From the NCBI RefSeq assembly GCF_024171525.1, contig NZ_JALJZY010000029.1, positions 1 through 19,125 on the forward strand: a stretch of 19,125 bases of DNA, in the 5' to 3' direction. The stretch's first letter is position 1, and each line of letters starts with the position of its first letter. A program made the position numbers and the translations under genes. Shown piece by piece: positions 1 through 5,970 of this stretch. The DNA is from Neisseriaceae bacterium HSC-16F19. Lineage in GTDB: Bacteria; Pseudomonadota; Gammaproteobacteria; Burkholderiales; Neisseriaceae. The notes beneath the pieces were generated by a model that was not told the origin of the DNA, did not search any database, and saw nothing but the letters and a program-made list of their open reading frames with translations.

Positions 1-1663
1 CAGCGGCAGCCGTTTGCAGGAATTTGGCTACATTATCACATTCGGCTTTTCTATCAAACAGACAAGAAGCCCTAAACAGCTTATCTGCCTCATCAGATTC
101 GCCTGCCAGCACCAACAAATTCGCCTGTTTCATCATTAAAGAAACATCCAAATATTTTGCAAGTACACGTTCACCCACCTGAATATGAGATGATAAGTAT
201 TCCATATTGGGCGGCTGCAGTATAAAAAACATCAACTCTTTATATTCACTGAAACCAAAAACCGGTGGCGTATTTTGAAGCGCCTGCATTTTTTCCTCAT
301 CTGTAGGTCGGTCATCTTGAACCATATAAGCGACATCTCTATAAATACCATATTGCTTTACATAAAAAATGCTTCCTAATAATAAAAAAACCGACAATAC
401 GACTACCAACCACCTGGGGACCCGAACAATTTGCACAAAATGTTCATCAATTACCGCTACAAACACTGCGGCCAGTAATAAAAAGCGCATAAACCATAAT
501 GGATATTCACTCAAAGAATACATACCTAATAAAACCAATACCGAGTACGCAAAATAATGGTGTGTTGGCATATCCAAGCGTATTTGCCGCAATAATAGCC
601 ATATGAATCCACATAAGATTGCCAAACCAAGTACCCCCAATTCTGCTGCAATTTGTGCAAATACATTATGTGAGTGATCGGCCACTGTAAACCATGTAAT
701 AGATTCAGCATGTGACAAGCCAAACTGTTTGAAATTCCCCCAACCTATACCTGTCAGCCAATTCTGAGAAAAGGCCAGCCATGCCTCCTCCAGCAAATAT
801 TTGCGAAACAATAAACTGTTCTCACCCACCATTCGGCTGACAGCGGTCGTTGATGATGTCTTAACAGCTAAAAGCAGCTCCGTGCCGATTTGATAACCCA
901 ACCACAGCACCGCCCCAATAACAATACAGTATACGAAGCGCAGCCAAAGATTAGGTGCTCGATAGCAGAAGCCCAGTCCCATAACCGCAACCGCCATCAA
1001 TAATGCACCCCGACTGATTGAAAGACCCACCCCCATACCCAGTACACACAGCACTAAAAAATATGCCCATCGCCAATACTGCCTGTGCGCATGGGAGAAA
1101 AATAAATATAGCGCGGCAGCCATACCCAATATACTGGCGAAAGCTGCTTGATTAACTTGTGCTATATTGCCAATCAAGCTGTTATCATCGCTTTTAAACA
1201 CCCAAAAACCCAATAACTCATCTATGGCGAATAGTTGTACCAACTGACTCATCACTGTTAATACGCCGGCGCATAATAAAGCCCAAGCCATTCCTTGGCA
1301 AAAAAACACTTTCTCCCGTACAGAAAACCGATTCACTACCGAGGCCAGCAAACAACACAAAACCACACAAGCCACAGGGAAAAGTAATGCATCAACATAC
1401 ACTATCGAATTAAGCAGGGGTTGGCATAACAGCAACAGCGATAACAACGCCCACAATAATGTAGTCTTAGCCGTAGCATTGGACCAATAACCGGCCAAGC
1501 CGATCACCGCTGCTAAAGCCAAAATGCCCACAACTTGAGCATTAACATAAAAGTCCATACTGCTGGGTATATAGTGCTGTACACTCAACACACCCCACAT
1601 ATAAGCAACAGCAACCAGAACAGTAAATAGTCTCAAATAAGCTGATTGTTGGTGGTTCATCAT
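1..1663 (-). CDS. pglL: PglL-family pilin O-oligosaccharyltransferase, 3' end beyond the window
   Basis: The minus strand is open from an ATGATG at 1663/1660 to base 1 with no stop, giving 554 residues; the C-terminus lies outside the window. Residues ~10-435 are a chain of hydrophobic segments (about a dozen membrane spans), followed by a soluble tail. Motifs fit the PglL/Wzy_C ligase family: GNIAQVNQ (165-172), SISRGA (215-220) and DHSHN (329-333), the periplasmic loop where the family has its essential histidine. Family enzymes move lipid-linked oligosaccharide onto serine or threonine of pilin in the periplasm. More than 554 residues fits PglL (~600) better than the shorter TfpO/PilO. It lies downstream of two pilin genes on the same strand, which supports a pilin substrate. 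G+C is clearly lower than in the rest of the window and there is no canonical DUS, suggesting transfer. A WaaL-type O-antigen ligase is the main alternative. Confidence 0.85.
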   Translation of the reverse strand, partial: MMNHQQSAYLRLFTVLVAVAYMWGVLSVQHYIPSSMDFYVNAQVVGILALAAVIGLAGYWSNATAKTTLLWALLSLLLLCQPLLNSIVYVDALLFPVACVVLCCLLASVVNRFSVREKVFFCQGMAWALLCAGVLTVMSQLVQLFAIDELLGFWVFKSDDNSLIGNIAQVNQAAFASILGMAAALYLFFSHAHRQYWRWAYFLVLCVLGMGVGLSISRGALLMAVAVMGLGFCYRAPNLWLRFVYCIVIGAVLWLGYQIGTELLLAVKTSSTTAVSRMVGENSLLFRKYLLEEAWLAFSQNWLTGIGWGNFKQFGLSHAESITWFTVADHSHNVFAQIAAELGVLGLAILCGFIWLLLRQIRLDMPTHHYFAYSVLVLLGMYSLSEYPLWFMRFLLLAAVFVAVIDEHFVQIVRVPRWLVVVLSVFLLLGSIFYVKQYGIYRDVAYMVQDDRPTDEEKMQALQNTPPVFGFSEYKELMFFILQPPNMEYLSSHIQVGERVLAKYLDVSLMMKQANLLVLAGESDEADKLFRASCLFDRKAECDNVAKFLQTAAA

Positions 1664-1690
1664 AGAAAAATTCAATCAATAATCATTTAA

Positions 1691-1750
1691 GGCAATAAAA
1701 AATATTCAGTCCACTTTAGTGGAATAATTTACTTCAACTAAAGTGGACTG
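1691..1750 (-). terminator. Stem-loop between the second pilin gene and pglL
   Basis: CAGTCCACTTTAGT (1707-1720) and ACTAAAGTGGACTG (1737-1750) form a perfect 14-bp inverted repeat with a 16-nt loop. On the minus strand the stem is followed within a few bases by a T-rich run (AATATTTTTTATT), as in a rho-independent terminator for the pilin gene. The 5' arm plus two bases, CCACTTTAGTGG (1711-1722), can also fold alone, so an alternative structure exists. It may end or only attenuate transcription before pglL. Confidence 0.6.
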
Positions 1751-1783
1751 CGTGGAAAATTTAGACAATTCAGACTACCTGCC

Positions 1784-2248
1784 CTATCTGCATGATGATG
1801 GCATATGCAGGCCGACCAAATCATTGGAAAAACAACGCCATTGTTCAGCACCTGCAACCATACTCATTTCCAAGGAAACGGTTTTTCCTTGCAGCGGCTC
1901 CGCTACACCACTTCCCTTAAATGTAGCCGTAAGTTGGCAATGAGATCCGACAGCTTGAGCCCTCACCGCCTGTACATAACGTCCGGTTATCTGGGTATGG
2001 ACACCCAAACCAAAACGGCCATCCAGCTGATTATCAGGACAAACAGCATGTGCACTGTAATTTTCAGAGATAGCACTTTTCAAGCCGGACATCAAAGAAA
2101 CAGCCTCGGCTACTTGCGCCCTCGCCGTAAATAACTGATATGCGGGTAAAGCTATTGCAGCCAAAATACCGATAATCGCAATTACAATCATCAGCTCAAT
2201 CAGAGTAAAGCCGTGCTGCAAGCCACGGTTATAGTGCATACTTGCCAT
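1784..2248 (-). CDS. Second type IV pilin (PilE/PilA-like), four cysteines
   Basis: This 154-residue prepilin has a 13-residue leader ending in Gly, cleaved before FTLIELM (14-20), with the conserved Glu5 of the mature protein and the hydrophobic N-terminal helix GILAAIALPAY. The globular part differs from the upstream pilin. Cysteines are at 70, 104, 139 and 153; the last two match the usual C-terminal disulfide loop, the first two are extra. The ATG at 2248 follows GGGGAGGA by about 10 nt; an ATG at 2239 would give a 10-residue leader. It lies in tandem 96 bp after the first pilin gene and before the glycosylase gene, so it is probably co-transcribed at least in part. It could be an alternative major pilin, a minor pilin or a ComP-like DNA-binding pilin; the sequence alone does not decide. 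Confidence 0.9.
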   Translation of the reverse strand: MASMHYNRGLQHGFTLIELMIVIAIIGILAAIALPAYQLFTARAQVAEAVSLMSGLKSAISENYSAHAVCPDNQLDGRFGLGVHTQITGRYVQAVRAQAVGSHCQLTATFKGSGVAEPLQGKTVSLEMSMVAGAEQWRCFSNDLVGLHMPSSCR

Positions 2249-2299
2249 CTTTATTGATTCCTCCCCTGATCACAATCCGTAGACTCTTATGGCAACAGA

Positions 2300-2323
2300 G
2301 GCCACACACTTTCGTGTGCGGCC
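2300..2323 (-). terminator. Hairpin between the two pilin genes
   Basis: GGCC (2300-2303) pairs with GGCC (2320-2323), and CACAC (2305-2309) with GTGTG (2314-2318), with one internal A/C mismatch and a four-base loop. It sits just after the stop of the first pilin gene on the minus strand. No T-run follows, so it is more likely a partial terminator or an mRNA-stabilising 3' hairpin that leaves the abundant pilin message above the downstream genes. This role is inferred. Confidence 0.45.
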
Positions 2324-2344
2324 CCTTCTTAATTGTACTGCATA

Positions 2345-2809
2345 TTAGCGGCAAGCAGCCGGCAGATATTTGGCATTGGTACCAGTCAGAGAGGAAGAGC
2401 AAACCCAGTCATAAGAACCGTCATTCTTGATGGGAGACAAAGTCAGAGTGGCTCCACGGATCGGAGTGGCAATACCGCTATTCTGCATGGTAGCAATAAT
2501 GCGGCCCGGAGTAGCGCCTTGGCCTGTACCAGCAGCAGAGCCTACGCCCACAGAGGCAACATATTTGCCAGTAATATCAGTGGCGTTAGCAATACCGGCA
2601 GACAGGTTATTGGCAGGCCATGCGCCTTTGTCAGAATGGTATTCGGAAACCGCACCTTTTTGACCGCCGGCCAAGCTGAAGGCTTCAGACATTTGAGAAC
2701 GGGCAACATAGTCTTGGTAAGCCGGCAGGGCGATGGCGGCCAAGATGCCGATAATGGCGATAACGATCATCAGCTCGATCAGGGTAAAACCTTTTTGAAT
2801 TGCTTTCAT
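2345..2809 (-). CDS. pilE: Type IV pilin, probable major subunit (PilE-like)
   Basis: The 154-residue prepilin has the short basic leader MKAIQKG, processed by prepilin peptidase before FTLIELM (8-14), then the hydrophobic helix with GILAAIALPAYQDYVARSQ. C137 and C153 can form the C-terminal disulfide loop of neisserial pilins. GGAG at 2817-2820 lies 7 nt upstream of the ATG, a strong ribosome-binding site. It is the first gene of a leftward pilin-pilin-pglL group and is divergent from the TfpX-like gene, with a long AT-rich promoter region upstream. The strong leader, first position and classical two-cysteine pattern make it the likely major pilin of the pilus used in adhesion, twitching and DNA uptake. 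PilE versus PilA naming is arbitrary here. Confidence 0.93.
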   Translation of the reverse strand: MKAIQKGFTLIELMIVIAIIGILAAIALPAYQDYVARSQMSEAFSLAGGQKGAVSEYHSDKGAWPANNLSAGIANATDITGKYVASVGVGSAAGTGQGATPGRIIATMQNSGIATPIRGATLTLSPIKNDGSYDWVCSSSLTGTNAKYLPAACR

Positions 2810-2928
2810 GGTAAATCTCCAGAGGGAAAAGTGTAAAAATACAGTTTAAAAATACTACTTCGTGGGTAAGCACATTTTCCGGCTTGTTGTTGGTTTGCAC
2901 CGGCGTTTGTGTGTTCGAAATAGTTTGA

Positions 2929-2943
2929 GCATTTGAAATGCCA
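2929..2943 (-). promoter_or_regulatory. Possible sigma-54 (or overlapping sigma-70) pilin promoter
   Basis: On the minus strand TGGCATTTCAAATGC has the GG-N10-GC spacing of a -24/-12 element and matches most of TGGCAC-N5-TTGC. It ends 119 bp upstream of the pilin ATG and is preceded by an AT-rich stretch (2950-3000). The same bases also give a weak sigma-70 reading, TTGGCA-N16-TATTTC. GCATTTGAAATGC at 2929-2941 is in addition a short palindrome. Sigma-54 pilin promoters are known in Pseudomonas, and a relict one is known in gonococcal pilE. Confidence 0.4.
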
Positions 2944-3134
2944 ACAATGGAAAAACATTTAATTTGTTGTTTTAAATAATCTAAATATAAAAATGACAAT
3001 TATGGTCACCCGGCACTGCGGCTGTTTTGCCTGCCCAAACTGACACTTTTTGTTAGGTTTCGCCCTGCACTTACCCCAAACAGGGCAGTTGGCATTTTCA
3101 GGCAGCCCGAATAGGCCGGATAAATATATCGGGC

Positions 3135-3140
3135 TATAAT
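3135..3140 (+). promoter_or_regulatory. Probable -10 box for the TfpX-like gene
   Basis: A perfect TATAAT lies 30 bp before the ATG at 3171. No good -35 hexamer is found 16-18 bp upstream, so the promoter may be weak or activator-dependent. No clear Shine-Dalgarno precedes the ATG. Confidence 0.45.
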
Positions 3141-3170
3141 AAACGCCTTCCCGAACCACTGCTTTTCATC

Positions 3171-3941
3171 ATGCCGCATCAGCACCGTATCCGTTTTGCC
3201 CTGAAAACCGCCTCCGCACACCTGGGTGTGAATATCCTGGTTGCCGCCGCTGTGGCGGCGCTGATTTTTTGGGTATGGTATCCCTTCCCCTACCACCAGC
3301 TGATGGGCAGCCTGGATTTAATGTGGCTGATTATTGCGGTAGACGTGGTCTGCGGCCCGGTGCTGACTTTGGTTCTGGCCGACCCGCGCAAACGCCGTGC
3401 GGTTTTGCTGCGCGATTTGTCTTGGGTGGTGCTGATTCAGCTGGCGGCGCTGGTTTACGGCATACACACGGTGGCCGTGGTGCGCCCGGTGGTGGTGGTT
3501 TTTGAGCAAGACCGTTTCAATGTGGTCAGCGCCCTGGAAGTACAACAGGAAGAGCTGGCCTCGGCTCCGGCAGGCCTGCAATCGCTGTCCTGGTCCGGCC
3601 CCAAGCGGATCGCCTTGCGCGAGGCGCAAGACCTTAAAGAGCGTGATACCACGCTGGATTTGTCTTTGCAGGGCATAGAGCCGAGTATGCGTCCGAGCCG
3701 CTGGCTGCCGGACAATGAGGCCACCCATACCGCTATTCGCGCCAAAATGCAGCCTTTGGGCAAACTTCTGGCACGCTATCCCAATGATGCGGATTTGCAG
3801 GTAGCGGTGGCCGCCAGCGGGCTGCCTGAAAACCGGCTGTATTATCTGCCGTTGACCAGTTGGAAAAACAAAGATTGGACGGTATTGCTGGATGAAGACA
3901 CGCAATTTCGCGGTTTTGTGCCGCTGGATGCGTTCTTTTAA
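3171..3941 (+). CDS. TfpX/TfpZ-family type IV pilin accessory protein
   Basis: The 256-residue protein has a membrane-embedded N-terminal half (spans near residues 18-37, 48-70 and 83-110) and a soluble C-terminal domain. Recognisable family features are the second span with VDVVCGPVLTLVLADP, the third ending in VVVVFEQDRFNVV, and the C-terminal YYLPLTSWKNKDWTVLLD segment. In Pseudomonas aeruginosa and Acinetobacter such proteins are encoded next to particular pilin alleles and help that pilin assemble or extend. Its divergent position next to two pilin genes fits this exactly. Length is normal for the family and the gene is intact. Its G+C is much higher than that of pglL. A perfect terminator follows. 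Confidence 0.85.
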   Translation: MPHQHRIRFALKTASAHLGVNILVAAAVAALIFWVWYPFPYHQLMGSLDLMWLIIAVDVVCGPVLTLVLADPRKRRAVLLRDLSWVVLIQLAALVYGIHTVAVVRPVVVVFEQDRFNVVSALEVQQEELASAPAGLQSLSWSGPKRIALREAQDLKERDTTLDLSLQGIEPSMRPSRWLPDNEATHTAIRAKMQPLGKLLARYPNDADLQVAVAASGLPENRLYYLPLTSWKNKDWTVLLDEDTQFRGFVPLDAFF

Positions 3942-3961
3942 TGTGCATCTGCAGACGGTTT

Positions 3962-3998
3962 AAAAGCCAAGGCGGGCATTATGCCCGCCTTGGCTTTT
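3962..3998. terminator. Strong bidirectional rho-independent terminator
   Basis: AAAAGCCAAGGCGGGCAT (3962-3979) and ATGCCCGCCTTGGCTTTT (3981-3998) are a perfect 18-bp inverted repeat around one base, with A/T ends giving a T-run in both directions. It ends the TfpX-like gene and can also stop leftward transcription from holC. Confidence 0.9.
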
Positions 3999-4203
3999 AT
4001 AGCCGAACCAAATAGGAATGAGACAAGGCAGCAAAAAGCCGCGAGCGCAGCGAAGTCCCGCGGGACAGACAGTACAACCAGTACGGAGCTGATTTTGTTG
4101 CCGCTTTAGCGGCTTACAAAACCGTTCTCTTCGAGCTTGGCGCGACCGTAGGAAGTCCCTGTGGGACAGCAACGCCGTATCATTCCTATTTGGCATGGCT
4201 ATA
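3998..4203. mobile_element. Correia-like MITE (CREE-type element) with divergent terminal repeats
   Basis: The 206-bp element is bounded by 24-bp terminal inverted repeats (3998-4021 and 4180-4203) that differ only at three adjacent positions; both begin TATAGCC and share CCAAATAGGAATGA. TATA ends fit insertion at TA, as for classical Correia elements. Its interior resembles theirs: GACAAGGC near the left end, ACAGTACA...CCAGTACGG (4070-4086), CAACGCCGTA (4170-4179) and a central hairpin TTTTGT...GCCGCTTTAGCGGC...ACAAAA. The terminal repeats do not match the classical TATAGTGGATTAA ends. No reading frame is present; mobilisation would need a transposase in trans. It lies between the convergent TfpX-like and holC genes. 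Confidence 0.8.
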
Positions 4204-4221
4204 TTCATATGGCCGCCCTGC

Positions 4222-4665
4222 TCAGTCCTTGCCTTCGCGGCTGTGGTGCTCTACGGTAAAACCGGCTTCGCGGTAGGCGCGGAAGCGGTTGCGGGCGGCG
4301 GCGAGCTCATCGAGATTATTGCCGATGATTTCCAGCACCCGCGCGGGTGGCTGCGGGGCATCGCACCAATAGGCATCGGCCAGATTGAGCACCACGGTGT
4401 CGGCGGCCACGGCCACCGGCGTGTCGCCGCAGGCGAGGGCCACGCCGGAGTGCGTGTCCGGCTGCGCCGCGCCCTGCTGCCAGATGCCGTGCGGTACAAA
4501 GGCGCTGGCTTCATAAGTCCACAGCAAGGCGTCCATGCGGTTGAGTTCGCCTTCATCCTCCAGCCACAGCAGCACGCGGCTGCCTGAAGACCAGGCTTTG
4601 TGCGCCAGGCGGCAGGCGAATACGGGCACATCGGCCACATGGGTATAAAAAGTGGTGGTCGGCAT
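4222..4665 (-). CDS. holC: DNA polymerase III subunit chi
   Basis: The 147-residue protein matches HolC in length and layout: an N-terminal strand (TTTFYTHVAD), ACRLAHKAWSSGSRVLLWLEDEGELNRMDALLWTY split over residues ~17-50 in the usual order, FVPHG, and a C-terminal helix rich in LDELAAARNRFRAYREAG. Chi binds psi of the clamp loader and the C-terminal tail of SSB at the fork. It starts 5 bp after the stop of the Nudix gene, so translation is probably coupled. A near-match DUS lies inside the gene (around 4577-4588). In many proteobacteria holC follows pepA, but here a Nudix gene precedes it. The Correia-like element ends 18 bp beyond its stop. Confidence 0.9.
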   Translation of the reverse strand: MPTTTFYTHVADVPVFACRLAHKAWSSGSRVLLWLEDEGELNRMDALLWTYEASAFVPHGIWQQGAAQPDTHSGVALACGDTPVAVAADTVVLNLADAYWCDAPQPPARVLEIIGNNLDELAAARNRFRAYREAGFTVEHHSREGKD

Positions 4666-4670
4666 ATCGC

Positions 4671-5576
4671 TTATACGTTTTCGGCAGAATCAAAACCGCG
4701 GCGGCCTTGTTGCAGCCAGCGCGCCAAGGGCAGTTCGGGGTTCAGCAGGCCGTAACGCCCGAAGGCATCCAGAGTCACCAACAGGGCATCGTTCATAAAA
4801 CGGCCTTCCAGAATGGCGGCGGTGATTTCATCCACACTCATGATGTGGAAGGCGGCCACTTCGCCGTCCTGATTTTCCGGGGTGTAACCCGGCGGCAACA
4901 CGGCATCAAACACATACAGGCGTTCGCGGTGCAGGCCGCGGCTGACGGCACGCAGACTGTGCTGCACGCCGGCCACATTCAAGCCGGACAACAGGTTGGC
5001 GGGCAGTCCGGCTTCTTCAAAACCTTCGCGCAACAAAGCCTCTGCCGGATCTTCGCCGCGGGCGATGCCGCCGCCGACGATATTGTCCAGCTTGTCCGGA
5101 TCCACGGCCTTAAACGGACTGCGGCGGGCAATCCAGAAGCGCCAGCCCTCATGTGTTTGTACCAGGCCGTTGATGTGCACGGCGCGGCTGGTCAGACCCA
5201 GCGGGCGGAAGGCGGCGCGCTCCAGCGCAAAACGCACGGCGCCGTCGCTGCCGTACACATCAAACCACTCGTCGCGCCAGCCGCCGAGCAGGCCGCTTTT
5301 GTGCCAATGCCGCGCGGTGTCTTGCAGGCTGTCGGCCAGCGTGAGCCAGTCGGGATGGCGCAAATCGAGTACCCCGTCCCCGCCCTGCTGTGTGTGAGGC
5401 CAGTCCTGCTGCAACTGTACACGCCAGCGCTCATTCAAAAAAACCAAATGCTCGCCATTGAGATGCAAAGCCGTCCACGCGGACAGGTCTACGCTAAAGA
5501 GCGGGCGGATGTAGTGCCACAGGGCGTCTTGTGTGGCGGCGGAAAGCGGCGCAGGAAAAACCGGGGTTGCGGACAT
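4671..5576 (-). CDS. Nudix hydrolase with N-terminal DUF4743-like domain
   Basis: I place the start at 5576, giving 301 residues (MSATPVFPAP...). The open frame extends to 5690, but that part reads through a DUS and a repeat. The N-terminal ~125 residues resemble the DUF4743 module seen in Nudix proteins related to thiamin pyrophosphokinase-type enzymes. A Nudix box lies at residues 169-191: G169, E175, then REGFEEAGL with the metal-binding glutamates 184, 187 and 188. Downstream PGYTPENQDGEVAAFHIMSVDE is typical of Nudix folds. Nudix enzymes cleave nucleoside diphosphates linked to another group; the substrate cannot be read from sequence. It overlaps no neighbour and runs straight into holC. 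Confidence 0.85.
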   Translation of the reverse strand: MSATPVFPAPLSAATQDALWHYIRPLFSVDLSAWTALHLNGEHLVFLNERWRVQLQQDWPHTQQGGDGVLDLRHPDWLTLADSLQDTARHWHKSGLLGGWRDEWFDVYGSDGAVRFALERAAFRPLGLTSRAVHINGLVQTHEGWRFWIARRSPFKAVDPDKLDNIVGGGIARGEDPAEALLREGFEEAGLPANLLSGLNVAGVQHSLRAVSRGLHRERLYVFDAVLPPGYTPENQDGEVAAFHIMSVDEITAAILEGRFMNDALLVTLDAFGRYGLLNPELPLARWLQQGRRGFDSAENV

Positions 5577-5581
5577 ACGAC

Positions 5582-5593
5582 AGGCTGCCTGAA
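5582..5593 (+). repeat. DNA uptake sequence (AG-simDUS)
   Basis: An exact AGGCTGCCTGAA followed by AA. It sits in the leader just upstream of the Nudix start codon. Confidence 0.85.
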
Positions 5594-5629
5594 AACCGAA
5601 AAACGCTATTTTATCGTCATTTGCAATCA

Positions 5630-5703
5630 ATAGGTCGGATACGTGTATCCGACATTCATTGCGAAACCTTAGACATTGTGTCGGATACAAGTATCCGACC
5701 TAC
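5630..5703. repeat. REPIN-like inverted doublet 1
   Basis: Left hairpin GTCGGATAC-GT-GTATCCGAC (5634-5653) is preceded by ATAG in place of GTAG. Right hairpin GTCGGATAC-AA-GTATCCGAC (5680-5699) is followed by CTAC, so the head motifs point outward. The spacer is 26 bp. Confidence 0.8.
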
Positions 5704-5705
5704 GC

Positions 5706-5789
5706 AACTGGAACAAAGGCGACAAAGGCATGAAACCGAATGCCGAAGGCGTAGCCGCCTACCTGAGCGAGTCCGCCGACAAGCTGTAA
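5706..5789 (+). pseudogene. C-terminal remnant of an unidentified gene
   Basis: Between the REPIN-like doublet and a terminator, one plus-strand frame reads 27 codons ending in TAA at 5787-5789, with ...MKPNAEGVAAYLSESADKL as its end. Codon use is that of a real gene and a strong rightward terminator follows at 5828, so this looks like the tail of a gene whose 5' part is gone. Upstream, the frame enters the repeat and the oppositely directed Nudix gene. I do not recognise the parent gene. Chance resemblance to coding DNA is possible over so short a stretch. Confidence 0.4.
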
Positions 5790-5827
5790 GCGCGTTTTGG
5801 CCGCTGTTGTCAGTGGAAATGAACAGC

Positions 5828-5860
5828 AACAGCCGCAGTGAACACTGCGGCTGTTTTGTT
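5828..5860 (+). terminator. Rho-independent terminator after the gene remnant
   Basis: AACAGCCGCAGT (5828-5839) and ACTGCGGCTGTT (5844-5855) form a perfect 12-bp stem with loop GAAC, followed by TTGTTTT. A palindromic DUS abuts it. Confidence 0.8.
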
Positions 5861-5876
5861 TTCAGGCAGCCTGAAA
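5860..5876. repeat. Palindromic DUS
   Basis: TTTCAGGCAGCCTGAAA contains AGGCTGCCTGAA on the minus strand (5861-5872) and AGGCAGCCTGAA, the Kingella-type dialect as I recall it, on the plus strand (5864-5875). Confidence 0.8.
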
Positions 5877-5900
5877 GCCCAAGACCATATAAACCAAGCC

Positions 5901-5970
5901 GTAGGTTGGGTCGCCAGACCCAACATTGCCTAAAATTTCCAAAAACGTTGGGTCTTGCGACCCAAGCTAC
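5901..5970. repeat. REPIN-like inverted doublet 2
   Basis: GTAG plus hairpin GTTGGGTC-GCCA-GACCCAAC (5901-5924), and inverted GTTGGGTC-TTGC-GACCCAA with G-CTAC (5947-5970). The CTAC, read on the minus strand, contains the TAG stop codon of the adjacent gene (5967-5969). Confidence 0.8.

Larger units (their letters stand above)
2810..3170. other. Divergent intergenic region, pilin / TfpX-like gene
   Basis: This 361-bp stretch has no convincing gene. It holds the pilin promoter region with AT-rich DNA around 2950-3000, a one-mismatch DUS at 3098-3109 (TTCAGGCAGCCC), and a TATAAT at 3135-3140 positioned to be the -10 of the rightward accessory gene. I saw no G-quadruplex motif of the kind that drives gonococcal pilin antigenic variation. 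Confidence 0.6.
5577..5966. other. Intergenic repeat cluster between Nudix and ADP-ribosylglycohydrolase genes
   Basis: This 390-bp stretch holds, in order: a DUS (5582-5593), a REPIN-like doublet (5630-5703), a short coding remnant (5706-5789), its terminator (5828-5860), a palindromic DUS (5860-5876) and a second REPIN-like doublet (5901-5970). No intact gene is seen. Confidence 0.8.

Noticed and set aside
526..723. Open frame of 65 codons on minus
   Set aside because: It overlaps the much longer pglL-like frame, which continues past the left edge and has clear family motifs.
2810..3170. Pilin antigenic-variation signal (G-quadruplex) or silent pilin cassettes
   Set aside because: No G4-type motif and no partial pilin copies lacking the N-terminus are seen in the window.
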